Source of the DNA: Helianthus annuus | Lineage: Eukaryota; Streptophyta; Magnoliopsida; Asterales; Asteraceae | Assembly (NCBI RefSeq): GCF_002127325.2 | Contig: NC_035449.2 | Location: 141,690,820-141,754,819 of the forward strand | DNA length: 64,000 nt | Reading direction: 5' to 3' | In this document: in pieces, positions 48,748 through 59,900 of the stretch | Layout of the letters: every line of letters starts with the position of its first letter | How positions within the stretch are numbered: the stretch's first letter is position 1 | Translations under genes and position numbers: made by a program | The notes under the pieces: model-generated | The model's input: only the letters and a program-made list of their open reading frames with translations | What the model was told of the DNA's origin: nothing | Databases searched by the model: none

Positions 48748-49851
48748 TGCTCACTTAGCCATCCTTCCTGACATTTCAGGTTTCCTGAGTACATTCTTAA
48801 TTGGAAAATTAGTTTTAACAATAATGGCATGAGTTTCAAAATAATGTCTTAATTTAGTAGATGCCATAATTAATGCAAGGATAAGTTTTTCTAGGTGTGA
48901 ATACCTGGATTCAGCATCAAGTAAACTCTTACTTACATAATAGACATGATGTTGTGTACCTTCGTGATCCTTAACAAGGACGGCACTTACTGCTTTTGAG
49001 GATACCGCAAGATATAAGGATAACACATCTCCTTTTTCCGGTTTCATCAAGGCAGGAGCCGAGGATAGGTAATCCTTAAGAGCTCTTAGGGCACTTTCAT
49101 GCTTCTCAGTCCACTCAAATTTCTTGTTTTTCCTCAGGATATCATAGAATTCCTTGCACTTTTATGAGGATTTGGATATGAATCTGTTCAAAGCTGCAAT
49201 CCTGCCTGTTAGCCTCTGGACATCCTTAGCATTGGCACGAGATTTGATGTTCACTATAGCTTTGATTTGTTCTGGACTGGCTTCAATGCCTGTCTTTGTC
49301 ACCATATATCCTAAGAATTTACCTGCTTTAACACCAAAGTGACATTTTGAAGGATTAAGTTTCATGTTATATTTGTCAAGGATATCGAATGCTTCCTCCA
49401 AGTCCCTTAGGTGATCCTCAGCCTTTTTGGATTTTACCACCATATCGTCTATGTAAACCTCCATAGTTTGTCCAATCTGATCCTTGAACATCATATTCAC
49501 CAGCCTTTGATAAGTTGCACCTGCATTCCTTAGTCCAAATGGCATAGCAATATAACAGTATATACCAGTGGGAGTCATAAAGGCTGTATCCTCTTGATCA
49601 GATGGTTCCATCTGAATTTGCTGAAATCCAGATGAAGCATCCATAAAAGTTAACAGTTTATGACCCGCCGTTGCATCCACCATGGAGTCAATGTGGGGTA
49701 ATGGGAAAGGATCCTTGGGACATGCCTTATTTAAATCAGTAAAATCGACACATACCCTCCACTTTCCGTTTTTTCTTTTGAACAACAACCACATTGGCCA
49801 GCCATCTTGGATACTTGACCTCTCTAATCGTACCTGCTCGGAGTAATTTCT
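48748..49851 (-). pseudogene. pol: Tat pol middle part: reverse transcriptase and RNase H, broken
   Basis: The RT core frame (49162-49794) has FTDLNKACPKDPFPLP and catalytic YIDD (about residue 115). The RNase H frame (48751-49050) has HHVYYVSKSLLDAE. A TAA at about 49164-49166 separates them, in the same frame at a likely Glu codon. Near 49775 an A-run appears to have gained one base, so the RT N-terminus (VKYPRWLANVVVV) is out of frame. Confidence 0.8.
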
Positions 49852-50610
49852 CTACCTCTTCCTGGATAATGCATTTCTTTCTGGTGCAAACTTCCTCCTC
49901 TTTTGATGGATTGGTTTGAATGACCTGTCAATGCCAAGTTTGTGAGTGATTATATCTTTAGATATACCCGTCATGTCTTCGTGTTTCCATGCAAAGGTAG
50001 TTTTCCTCCTTTTGAGGAAGGATATGAGGTCTTCTTTCATTTCGCCAAGGATCCCTGATCGTATATAGATTTTGGACTCAGGATCACCAGGATCCATGAG
50101 GATTTCTACTACATCCTGCTCTCTTGCCTCCAAGACATCCCTTGGAGGATACTTTGATTGCTATTGTGCCATTGACTTTGAAGCTGGTTTCATTGACGGG
50201 GTGTAGCAGTTCTTAGCCACTTGTTGATCGCTATCAATCTTCACGATCCCCCAAGGACTAGGAAGCTTCACATATTGATGATAGGTGGATGGGACTGCCT
50301 TCATATCATGTATCCAAGGCCTGCCAAGGATAACATTGCAACAAGATAAACAGTCAATAACACAAAATTTTTGATAATTATGTAGTCCTTCAACATAAAT
50401 TGGGAGTTTGATGTCCCCCCAGAGTATTCTTAGTCTCGCCGCTGAATCCCACGAGTACAGAGGATCTTGGTATGATATCGGATTCGGGGATACCTATCTT
50501 CTTTAAAACATCAAGCTGGATAATGTTCACAGAGCTTCCTCCGTCTATAAGGATCCTGCGGAAAAAATGGTTAGAAATAAAAAGAGTAATAACCAAACCA
50601 TCGTGATGAG
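49852..50610 (-). pseudogene. pol: Tat protease and linker, broken
   Basis: The frame at 50390-50596 contains the retropepsin-like motif LIDGGSSVNII. The frame at 49852-50133 (MTGISKDIITHKLGID) leads into RT, but a one-base loss near 49860 puts it out of frame. An intervening stretch at 50134-50389 reads in other frames (for example ILGRPWIHDMKA), so further indels lie there. Confidence 0.7.
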
Positions 50611-50614
50611 GATC

Positions 50615-52869
50615 CTAAATGTCAACACGATCATCCTCATCAAAAGTTATGACTTTTCCTTCGGAGACACTGGATCTTCGGATGGGTCTATCTCCATTAT
50701 CCATCTTGGTTTCCTTTGCATGCCTTTTAGCTGCTGAGAAGGATGTTCCACAGATGTCTGATCCTCCAGAAATAAAGTTTATAACTTGTGCATCTGCTGG
50801 AGGGGTTGGAGCTTTCTCTGGGATCCTTTCAGGATCCTGAGTCCTTGACTTCTTTCTCCCCAATAATTCTTTCAAGTGCCCCTTGCTCAACAAGTATCCA
50901 ATTTCTTTTCTCAGTGCAATGCATTCTTCTGTGAGATGCCCAAAGTCTTCATGATATGCACACCACTTTGACTTATCTTTAGTTGCAGCTGGTCTGTCAT
51001 TTTTTCTGGGCCATCTAGCTTTATCACCTAGATTCTGCATTGCAAGGATTAGCTCATTGTTATCAACAGAAAAACAATATTCAGAAATTGGAGGATAATC
51101 CTCATCATCCTCTTCTTGATCAACAGCATGCACGTTCTGGTTATCAGATTTGTTATAGGATCTGAACTTGTTGTTCTTGAACGAGGATCCTTGTTTCTCT
51201 TGCTTTGAGGATCCTGCTAATCTCTCCTGGATCCTTTTGTCATCCTCTAGCCGGATGAACCTGAGTGCCCGGGTTCTTACCTCATCTAGGTTCCTGCATG
51301 GTGTTATAACAAGATCATCATAGAATAATGAATCCCTAAGCAACCCCATTTTAAAGGCTTCAACAGCCGTAGCTATATCCAGGTTAGGAATATCTAAGGA
51401 TTCTTTACTAAATTTAGTGATATAATCCCTTAATGATTCATTATGACCCTGGGTTATCCTATACAGATCACTAGTTAAACGCTCAAATTTTCTACTACAA
51501 GAAAACTGATTATTAAATAGGTTGACTAGATTAGCAAATGAGGTAATAGAGTAAGGGGGAAGACTTAGCAGCCATTTAAGAGCTGATCCAGTAAGAGTGG
51601 ATCCAAATCCCTTGCACAAACATGCTTCCTTTAACCTTTCTGGGATGGGATTGATTTCCATCCTTTCCCTGTATTGTGCTATGTGTTCTTCAGGATCTGT
51701 TGAACCATCATACAACTTCATGGTGGGCACGTGGAACCTCTTGGGTATCTCAGCATCACAGATTGGTGGTGAAAAACGACATATCTTATGGCTCCCATCT
51801 GCAATCTCCGGGATAGGTTGACCACTCCTGGGACACTTGATATCATATCCTTTAACTTTTGCAATTCTCTGGCCATGGCATGATTGATACCTGTATCCTG
51901 CATGAGGCCATGGTTAGTGGTATAAGAATTATTGAAAGTGTTACCTCCCACTGGGTTTAAGTTAGGAAGAGTGGATGTGAATCCATATTGTTGAGACTCC
52001 GGAATGATTGAGGGATCAGTAGAAGCAATGGTTTGCATTAGAATAAAATCTCCCTAATGGATATCTGAACTCCCCGATTGCAAACTCCTTAAGGATCCAT
52101 GAAACTGAGAGGATCCTGGAACATAAGAGGATCCTTGAACCTGAGAGGATCCTTGAACCTGCGAGGATCCTGGGACATAGGAGGATCCTTGAACCTGGGA
52201 GGATCCTGGGACATGGGAGGATCCTTGAACCTGGGAGGATCCTTGAACCTACGAGGATCCTGGGACATAGGAGGATCCTTGAACCTGGGAGGATCCTGGG
52301 ACATAGGAGGATCCTTGAACCTGTGAGGATCCTTGGAATGGCCAAAACCCTTGAATCTGTTGCGCTCCTGGGTATCCTCCTGAGCTTGCGAAGGATCCTA
52401 TATGCTGAGGATGGGATCCTGCTGGCTGGAAGTATGAATCTGATGCCTGAGTCATTGCTGATGATCCGTAGTGCACTCCTTTTGGTCCTCCCACATATTG
52501 GACATCTGGAACCACTGAAGGCTGAGAAGATACAACCGGAGTATCGAAATTCAAAGATCTAGGCATCAGTGGGGAATGATCTTCTGCCGATCTCTTTTGT
52601 TTCCTGAGGTCTCCGATTTCTTTAAGAATCCTTTCGTTGGTCTTATCCTGCTGCTGTATATGCTCCTTCATCTGCAAAATCAGAGTAAACATGTCACTAG
52701 TAGTAGGAGTATAAGAAGCAGAAGAAGTTGGAGGTTTTGAGAAAATAGGAGTTGGTTTCTTCTCAGCATTTTTCTGAGGTCCAGAAGGTGGTGGAGGCAA
52801 AGGTGGAATGCCCTGTGATGAATTGACCGCAGACATCGCAGTAGAAGTATTCTTTGATGATGAAGCCAT
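50615..52869 (-). pseudogene. gag: Tat gag, broken into pieces
   Basis: The start is ATG at 52869 (MASSSKNTSTAMS). An N-terminal region with a coiled segment (MKEHIQQQDKTNERILKEIG) leads into QVQGSS/YVPGSS repeats, where a TAG at about 52249-52251 stops the frame at a likely Gln codon. A second piece (51718-52038) and the gag core (50615-51730, with LYDGSTDPEEHIAQYRERM, SALKWLLSLPPYSI and a CAYHEDFGHLTEEC zinc-like motif) lie in shifted frames; a frameshift is near 51820. Confidence 0.78.
52099..52340 (-). repeat. In-gag tandem repeat encoding QVQGSS / YVPGSS
   Basis: About 15 units of 15-18 bp, AGGATCCTTGAACCTGGG and AGGATCCTGGGACATAGG, alternate irregularly. Every unit contains GGATCC. All three frames of both strands stay open over much of it, producing mirror frames that are not genes. 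Confidence 0.8.
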
Positions 52870-52935
52870 CTGCTTGGATGCAATGAACCGAAATGATCAC
52901 GAGAATGAGAATCTTTATGAATGAAGCACCAATTA

Positions 52936-52952
52936 CCCCACGGTGGGCGCCA
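52936..52952 (-). other. Primer-binding site of the Tat element
   Basis: The minus strand reads TGGCGCCCACCGTGGGG, 3 nt inside the 5' LTR. TGGCGCC is common for Tat/Athila elements; I do not name the tRNA. Confidence 0.7.
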
Positions 52953-52955
52953 AAC

Positions 52956-53376
52956 TGTTTTAGTCGAAAATTAGACAAGGATAATGCAACCAAACTCTTT
53001 GTTACGGGGTATGATGCTTGAATTGGTAAACAATAATGAGAATCACTCAGAAATGTATTGCACAAGTGACACAATGATTTATACGAGGAAGAAGCCCTTG
53101 ATCAATGAATGATCTCCGGCATAAAAAACCTCGGGTGATGGAAACTACCGATCACCAACTCAAATTAAACAATAATTCTTTACAACTTTGGATGATAGCG
53201 AGCTAGGTACAAGGATCACTATAGTGTATCGTGTAGAAATGTGTGAAAATTACTAAGTGTTTTTCCGTAAGCTGTTGAGTGCAGTTGTATGAGTGTGTGT
53301 AGCCAAAATTAGCCAAGTGTTCTAAAAACTAGCTCGCTACCCCTTTAAAAATAGAAGTTAACTATGCTAACTAACA
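52956..53376 (-). repeat. 5' LTR of the Tat element
   Basis: Plus strand TGTTTTAG...CTAACTAACA, 421 bp, about a dozen differences from 42874-43294. Its last two bases overlap the first two of the adjacent hAT-like terminus CAGGGGCGGAC. Confidence 0.88.
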
Positions 53377-54485
53377 GGGGCGGACATACTAAGGCTTTAG
53401 GGGTAGCCTCCGCTACCGCTTAGTCGCCCGTCGGTAGTGTTAAAAAAAGTGACGTTTTTTCGATTTCGTTACCGCTTGGAAAAAAAATGTTACTCCTTGT
53501 TACAAGCCCACAAGTTATAGAAAATAATACCCACCATAATTTTGAAACCTATCTATTAATTAAGCCCAATTGGCCAAAGCCCAAATACAATTATATTTCT
53601 TATTAGTTAAGAACGTATCACATTTGAGAACAAAGAGCAGAGCAGCCCTCGCACAGTCGTACAAGCCAGAAGGCCGACCAAAGACCACTACCAGTACCAC
53701 CGTCCACCGCCCTCCTGCTCCGCCGCACGCCGGCTCCGCCACGACCGCCCTCAGTCCTGCTCAAGTGGTCCGCCCCTGATTTTTAGGTATTTTTCTATTC
53801 TATTTTTTATGCTTCTATTCTAATTGTTTGAACAAATTGATGATTTAGGGCTTATGTAGTTATGTGTAATTGAGGATTTAGTGCTTAACTGCTTATGTAG
53901 ACATGTAGTTATGTGTAATTGGTATTATTTGCAATTGGAATTTTGTGCAATTCATTTAGGGCTTATGTTTAATTTTGTGTCTATTAAAATTAGGGAATTT
54001 GGAAGATGAAGAAACAAAGTCTTATTAGTAATATTTTTAAACGAAAATTCCAAGAAAATGTTGATTTGGATCCAACTCCAAGTTCAAATATTGTTGATGA
54101 TATGCAAGTAAATGAAGTCTATGAAGATATCGGTCCAAGTTCAAATAATGATATTGGTATGCAAGAAAATGAAGATATCGGTCCTGGTCCTAGTTCCAAT
54201 AATGATATTGGTGTGCAAGAAAATGAAAATATCAGTCCTAGTCCAAATATTACTTCGGCTTCAACAAGAAACAAAATCGATTTGAATGATCTTCCTTCGG
54301 ATCCCTCCGATAGACCACCTATTACTAGTTATCATCCTAATCAAATAGACGACATAAGAAGAGCGTATCTTGTTAAAAAGGCATTTCAACCACGAGGTCA
54401 TGACTTTAAATGGACAAACTATGCTAGTGGCCGGAGACGTTTTAATGTAAAATGGTTTAATAAATATCGTTGGTTGGAGTATAGC
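53375..54485 (+). mobile_element. hAT transposon, 5' part (cut by the Tekay-like element)
   Basis: It begins CAGGGGCGGAC (53375-53385), typical of hAT ends. After a GC-rich leader (53640-53778) and an A/T-rich possible intron (53787-54000), the transposase begins at 54006. GTCCGCCCCTG (53768-53778) is a perfect 11-bp inverted copy of the terminus. The rest lies beyond the inserted retrotransposon, outside the window. Confidence 0.6.
54006..54484 (+). pseudogene. hAT transposase N-terminus (TTF/ZMYM1-type), truncated
   Basis: About 160 residues: a variable acidic N-terminus with repeated DIGPSSNND units, then DRPPITSYHPNQIDDIRRAY, QPRGHDFKW and FNKYRWLEYS. This is the start of the TTF-type zinc-finger region of plant zinc finger MYM-type protein 1-like hAT transposases. 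The frame runs on for about 20 codons into the LTR at 54486 and stops. The DUF4371 and hAT dimerisation parts are not in view. ATG at 54006 follows a possible intron end (TTGGAAG). Confidence 0.75.
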
Positions 54486-54908
54486 TGTAACACCCCCAAA
54501 ATACCACCTGCGGAAACCCCGCGAGGCGTGTTACACATCAGAGTCTGAGCCACCAATCACATTGAACCAATAGTAAATACTTAAATAAAACATGTCATTA
54601 ATAGCCAAGATTAAATGTCAAACACAATATCAGTTCACAAATGTTATGTAGCGGAAGCATATGATAAGTCGTTTAGTATTTATTTCAAAATAAACTTAAA
54701 ACCAATGTATCCATTATAAACGATCCAGTAGCTTCGATCCATGACCACTCCAGCACGCCCAGATAGCAAGTCCATGTTCCAAAGTTAACGACCTACAAGC
54801 ATGCAACAAGTGTGTCAGACTACGCTGGTGAGTTCAAGGTTTTGTTAACGTGTTGAGTTACCAGATGTATGTTAATGCGATTCCATGTTGCGTTACAATG
54901 TTGCTCAT

Positions 54909-55121
54909 GTTAGATACCCTAGGGAGTGTGCCCATGTGTATCCGGGGAGTGGTTACCCCTTGTTTGCTATGTTGCCATCGTTAGATACCCTAGGGAGTGT
55001 GCCCATGTGTATCCGGGGAGTGGTTACCCCTTGTTTGCTATGTTGCCATCGTTAGATACCCTAGGGAGTGTGCCCATATGTATCCGAGGAGTGTGCCTCT
55101 AACAACCATAGCCCTATCCAG
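54909..55121 (+). repeat. 71-bp triplication in the LTR
   Basis: GTTAGATACCCTAGGGAGTG starts at 54909, 54980 and 55051 with a 71-bp period; the third copy diverges after CCATATGTATCC. It is conserved at 62645, 62716 and 62787 in the other LTR, so it predates this insertion. Confidence 0.85.
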
Positions 55122-55759
55122 ATAATTAGTTCACGCCCGTCCTTACGGCCCGGTGTGAGGTTTCGCCACCTAATAGCGCTATCAACTAATTACCCCCATT
55201 GCCCTCCAGGCAATAACCAAACCGATTAAGTTGTTTACCCAATGTTTCCCTTCCAAATGTTTACCAGTTGTCCCAAACCACAGGGACGCATGCTTGAGAA
55301 AATGCAATGAACTCACCTGGGATTGCTCGGCAGGTTATACCAAAGTTACTCGAACTAAGAGTTGTCAATTTCGTCCTAACAGGGTTATTATACAAATCAG
55401 GTTTTTGGTTTCGAGTTGTACACATAAACATCACATAAGTCAATGGTTATAACACATAGCATGTAACACTTTGATCAACTAATAGTAGCATGAAGTTCAT
55501 ATAAACATGACCCCTAACTTGTGCGACTGTGGGTGATTGGGCTGTTATGGTTGTGCAGGCCCAATCCCCTTGTGTGATCCAGAAAGACCGAGCCCAAAAG
55601 GTAGCCGGCCAAACATAATAACAGCCCCAAAACATATCGGCCCAAGTAAAATAACACATGGTGACTTGTGCGGTCCGAACTGGGTTGTGCGGTTGGGGTC
55701 TTTGGGCTTTAAGGCCCAACAGCTTAATAACATGTGCACGTGAAGGTGAGGCCCAACAT

Positions 55760-55940
55760 CTTGTGCGATCAGCTGCACCTTGTGCGATCCACAAGATGTT
55801 GTGCGATCAGGCATAATCGGACATAATGTGCGACCGGTCTTGTGCGTCCGACTTGTACGAATGGACCCTTTGTGCGATAGGAGGCCTTGTGCGACCGGGA
55901 GCCTTGTACGAGTGGCTCCCTTGTGCGACCCGAATCAGAC
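55760..55940 (+). repeat. Degenerate TTGTGCGAYC motif cluster
   Basis: TTGTGCGA or near matches occur about nine times (for example TTGTGCGATCAG, TTGTGCGATCCA, TTGTGCGACCGG), with related TTGTACGA forms. A second small cluster lies at 56690-56745. It is present in both LTRs. Confidence 0.7.
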
Positions 55941-56869
55941 TTGCGTGATTGTTTTAGTTACCAAATATTATGCAAGTCAGTTACAAGTTTCCTTCATTCA
56001 CGAAATTAGTTATATTGTTTCCAAGTTTACCAACTAATTAACAAATCAATCAACACCATTCTAACAAATCTGATAACACAAAATCGATCAAACATGTGTA
56101 ATTCAAATGCTTTCTCAAGAACCTTAACCGAACCATTCATGAACATCTCTTATAAACATAACGATTTACATGAACACGTGCCACACATACAATCTGAATA
56201 TAAGATTTGTGCACTTTCAAACATCGAGATAAATAAATCGATCAAAACCCTAGTAGCCGACTAACATTCAACAGTTTCTATTTCATCATGTGAACAAGCT
56301 AAGCTGGCCGATTATCAACACTATCTTTCAATCTATATGCGAGCCGATTAACAAGAACATCACATACGGTTCCTTATCATGTCTACTATTCTAACCATAA
56401 TATCAAAACACGAATCATAACACCTTGTAACAAAACATAATTCACTAACCGATATCAAAGAGGGTGAGCAAGGATTGATCCAACTTGTGATCTTGGTGCC
56501 GTCGGCTTCCAAGCAAAACGAGGGAGAGAGAGAAGGTCGTCTAGGGTTTGTGTGTGTGTTGTGAGAATTGTAACTATGAGAGAATGACCTCCTAAGGTGT
56601 GTGTATGTTGTACGTATAAGATAAGTGGGCCGAAACCCCCTAATGGGCTGCCCATTGGTTCCGGTTACAAGGAATACGGCCCAAGGCCTTGTGCGTTCAA
56701 GTAGAGGTTGTGCGTTCAAGAGTCTTGTGCGGTCGAGTCACTTGTATGAATATACATTCACATAAAATAAACATAACATCCACATAAAATAACCATAACA
56801 TTCAACCAATCATAGTTCACGTGAGCACGTAACGTTACACAAAGTGGGTTTAAATTACGAGTTGTCACA

Positions 56870-56906
56870 GTATCCCCAACTAAAAAGAAATTTCGTCCCG
56901 AAATTT
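56870..56906 (-). other. Polypurine tract and flanking palindrome
   Basis: The minus strand reads AGTTGGGGATAC directly before the LTR start TGTGACAACTCG. It is preceded by the palindrome AAATTTCGGGACGAAATTT (56888-56906). Confidence 0.75.
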
Positions 56907-56940
56907 GGTACGCACTCACTAATGTAAGCTATATCGTTCA

Positions 56941-59900
56941 CTAGTTTCCCTGGGGTGTCACATCATCCCCCACTTGAATGGGAATTTCGTCCCGAAATTC
57001 ACTAGTTGCATCAACATTAGGTTCACTAGGTTTTGACTGGTCTTCGGGAAACAAATGTGGATACTTAAGTTTCATCTGGTCCTCGCGTTCCCACGTGAAC
57101 TCTGGACCACGTCTTGAGTTCCAACGAACTCTCACAATCGGTATACGGCTGTGTTTACGAACTTTAACTTCCCGATCCATAATCTCAATTGGTTCTTCGA
57201 CAAACTGCAATTTGTCGTCTATCTTCAGCTCTTGAAATGGTACGACTAGCGTTTCATCAACCAAACACTTCTTTAGCTGCGATACGTGAAATACATCATG
57301 GACATTACCTAACTCAGCAGGTAATTCCAACCTGTAGGCCACCTTTCCAATTCGTTCCAGAATTTTGAATGGTCCTACATAGCGAGGGTTTAGTTTGCCG
57401 TGTTTCCCAAAACGCACCACACCCTTCCAGGGTGAAACCTTTAACATAACGCGATCATTAACTTCGAATTCCAATGGTTTACTACGCTTGTCAGCGTAGC
57501 TCTTCTGGCGGTCACGAGCTGCGGCCATACGGTTTCGGATCTGCACAATGCTTTCTGATGCCTCGAGAACAAACTCAGGTCCTGTGATCTGACTATCACC
57601 CACCTCATGCCAACAGAGAGGTGAACGACATTTTCGTCCGTACAGTGCTTCGAACGGAGCTGGCTTAATACTTGAATGGTAGCTGTTGTTGTAGGAGAAT
57701 TCTATCAACGGTAGATGCTTCTCCCATCCTTTTCCAAGGTCGAGTACGCATGCCCGAAGCATATCTTCGAGTGTTTGGATGGTGCGCTCGCTTTGACCAT
57801 CCGTCTGTGGGTGATAAGCGGTACTCATGTCGAGTTGGGAACCAAATGATTTATGCATTGACTGCCATAACTCTGAAGTGAAACGCGGATCACGGTCTGA
57901 AATGATAGAAGTTGGCACCCCATGCCTAGAAATCACTTCCTTAAGGTAGATTGCTGCCAATTGAGAAAACTTGTCTGTTTCCTTGATTGCTAAGAAGTGT
58001 GCTGATTTCGTGAGGCGATCAACAATCACCCAGATAGTGTCATTCCCAGCCTGAGTTCTGGGTAACCCTGTCACAAAATCCATAGCGATCTGTTCCCACT
58101 TCCAGGTGGGTATTTCTGGTTGCTGCAGTAGACCTGAGGGCTTTTGATGCTCTGCTTTAACTTTAGCACAAGTCAAGCATTTGCTGACGTAGGTTGCTAT
58201 ATGAGCCTTCATGCTGGGCCACCAGTAGGTAGTTTTCAGATCGTGGTACATCTTATCCGATCCCGGATGTACAGAGTAGCGTGACTTATGTGCCTCTTCC
58301 ATTACAAGTTCTCGTAAGTTGCCAAAGAGTGGGACCCAAATGCGTCCAGTTACGTAGTAAGCACCGTCTCCCTTCCGTTCTAGTCGTTGCCTCGAGCCGC
58401 GTAAAGCTTCAGCTCGAACGTTCTCTGGTTTCAACGCTTCTAACTGAGCGTCTCGTATCTGGGAGGGGAGGTTGGACTGAATCGTGAGTTGCAATGCTCG
58501 CACCCGCCTAGGTGCATTATCCTTTCTGCTGAGGGCGTCAGCTACAACGTTCGCTTTGCCCGGATGATACTTGATGGCACATTCATAATCGTTCAATAAT
58601 TCCACCCATCGTCGTTGTCGCATATTCAACTCTTTCTGGTCGAAGATGTGCTGGAGACTCCTATGGTCGGTGTAGATGGTGCATTTGGTACCGTACAGAT
58701 AGTGCCTCCAGATCTTCAACGCAAATACCACCGCTCCTAACTCCAAGTCGTGTGTCGTGTAGTTCTTCTCGTGCACCTTCAGCTGACGAGAAGCATAAGC
58801 TATTACCTTCTCGCGTTGCATCAACACGCAACCGAGACCCTGAATTGACGCGTCACAATATACCACAAAATCTTCAGTGCCCTCTGGTAAAGACAAGATC
58901 GGTGCACTGCAAAGTTTCTGCTTCAGAACTTGGAAGGCCTCTTCCTGCTTCGTTCCCCAAGAGTACGTTGTGTTCTTCTGTGTCAGCGAGGTGAGAGGTT
59001 GCGCGATTTTCGAGAAGTCTTTAATAAACCTTCGATAGTATCCAGCGAGACCAAGAAATTGACGCACCTCAGACGGAGTCTTTGGTGCCGCCCAATTCTT
59101 AACTGCATCCACCTTCGCAGGATCCACATGTATCCCTTTCTCGTTAACAACATGCCCAAGGAAGTGCACTTCTCGAATCCAAAAGTCGCACTTAGAAAAT
59201 TTCGCATACAACTGCTCCCTTCTCAAGAGTTCCAAGATGAGACGTAGGTGACGCTCGTGATCTTCCTTGTTCTTGGAATAGACTAAGATGTCGTCAATGA
59301 ACACTATAACAAACTCGTCGAGATATGGCTTGCATACGCGGTTCATGAGATCCATGAAAACCGCTGGTGCATTGGTCAATCCAAATGGCATGACCAAAAA
59401 CTCATAGTGTCCGTAGCGCGTTCGAAAGGCTGTCTTGGGAACATCCTCTTCCCTAACCCTTACCTGGTGATAACCCGACCTTAAGTCGATCTTTGAATAG
59501 AAACTTGACCCTTGCAACTGGTCGAACAAGTCGTCGATGCGTGGTAACGGATAGCGGTTCTTAATGGTCACCTTGTTGAGTTCTCGATAATCGATACACA
59601 TACGGAATGACCCGTCTTTCTTCTTTACGAACAAAACTGGGGCTCCCCAAGGCGACGAACTGGGTCGAATGAAACCCCTATCCAACAACTCCTGCAATTG
59701 ATTGGACAGTTCCTGTAACTCTCCAGGTGCTAACCGGTAAGGAGCTCGAGCAGTTGGAGCCGCTCCCGGTGCAAGGTCAATCTGAAATTCTACTTGACGG
59801 TGAGGAGGTAACCCTGGTAGCTCCTCTGGGAATACATCAGCGAATTCTCGCACCACTGGTAGATCCTCGATCTTACTCTCTTCAGACTGAGCGTTGGTAA

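Larger units (their letters stand above)
42874..53376 (-). mobile_element. Decayed Tat-lineage Ty3/gypsy element (10.5 kb)
   Basis: 421-bp LTRs (42874-43294 and 52956-53376) differ at roughly a dozen sites (about 97% identical by eye), so it is older than the two Tekay-like copies. Minus-strand order: 5' LTR, PBS (TGGCGCCCACCGTGGGG), gag, protease, RT, RNase H, a second RNase H (archaeal-type, aRNH), integrase, a long 3' region holding an antisense gene, 3' LTR. The second RNase H before integrase is a Tat hallmark. Flanks (GGTAC and GGGGC) do not form a TSD. GGATCC-containing words are strikingly common throughout. Confidence 0.88.
54486..56869 (-). repeat. 3' LTR (2384 bp) of the young element
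   Basis: Plus strand TGTAACACCCCC to GAGTTGTCACA. It contains the 71-bp triplication and the TTGTGCGA-rich block. Frames inside recur in the other LTR with no recognisable domain. Confidence 0.92.

Noticed and set aside
52089..52345. Overlapping open frames on both strands with DPPRFKDPPMSQ or NLRGSW repeats
   Set aside because: Mirror frames of the GGATCC-rich gag tandem repeat.
55261..55814. Group of 60-115 aa frames repeated at 62997-63550
   Set aside because: They lie in the two LTRs of one element with low-complexity composition from TTGTGCGA repeats.
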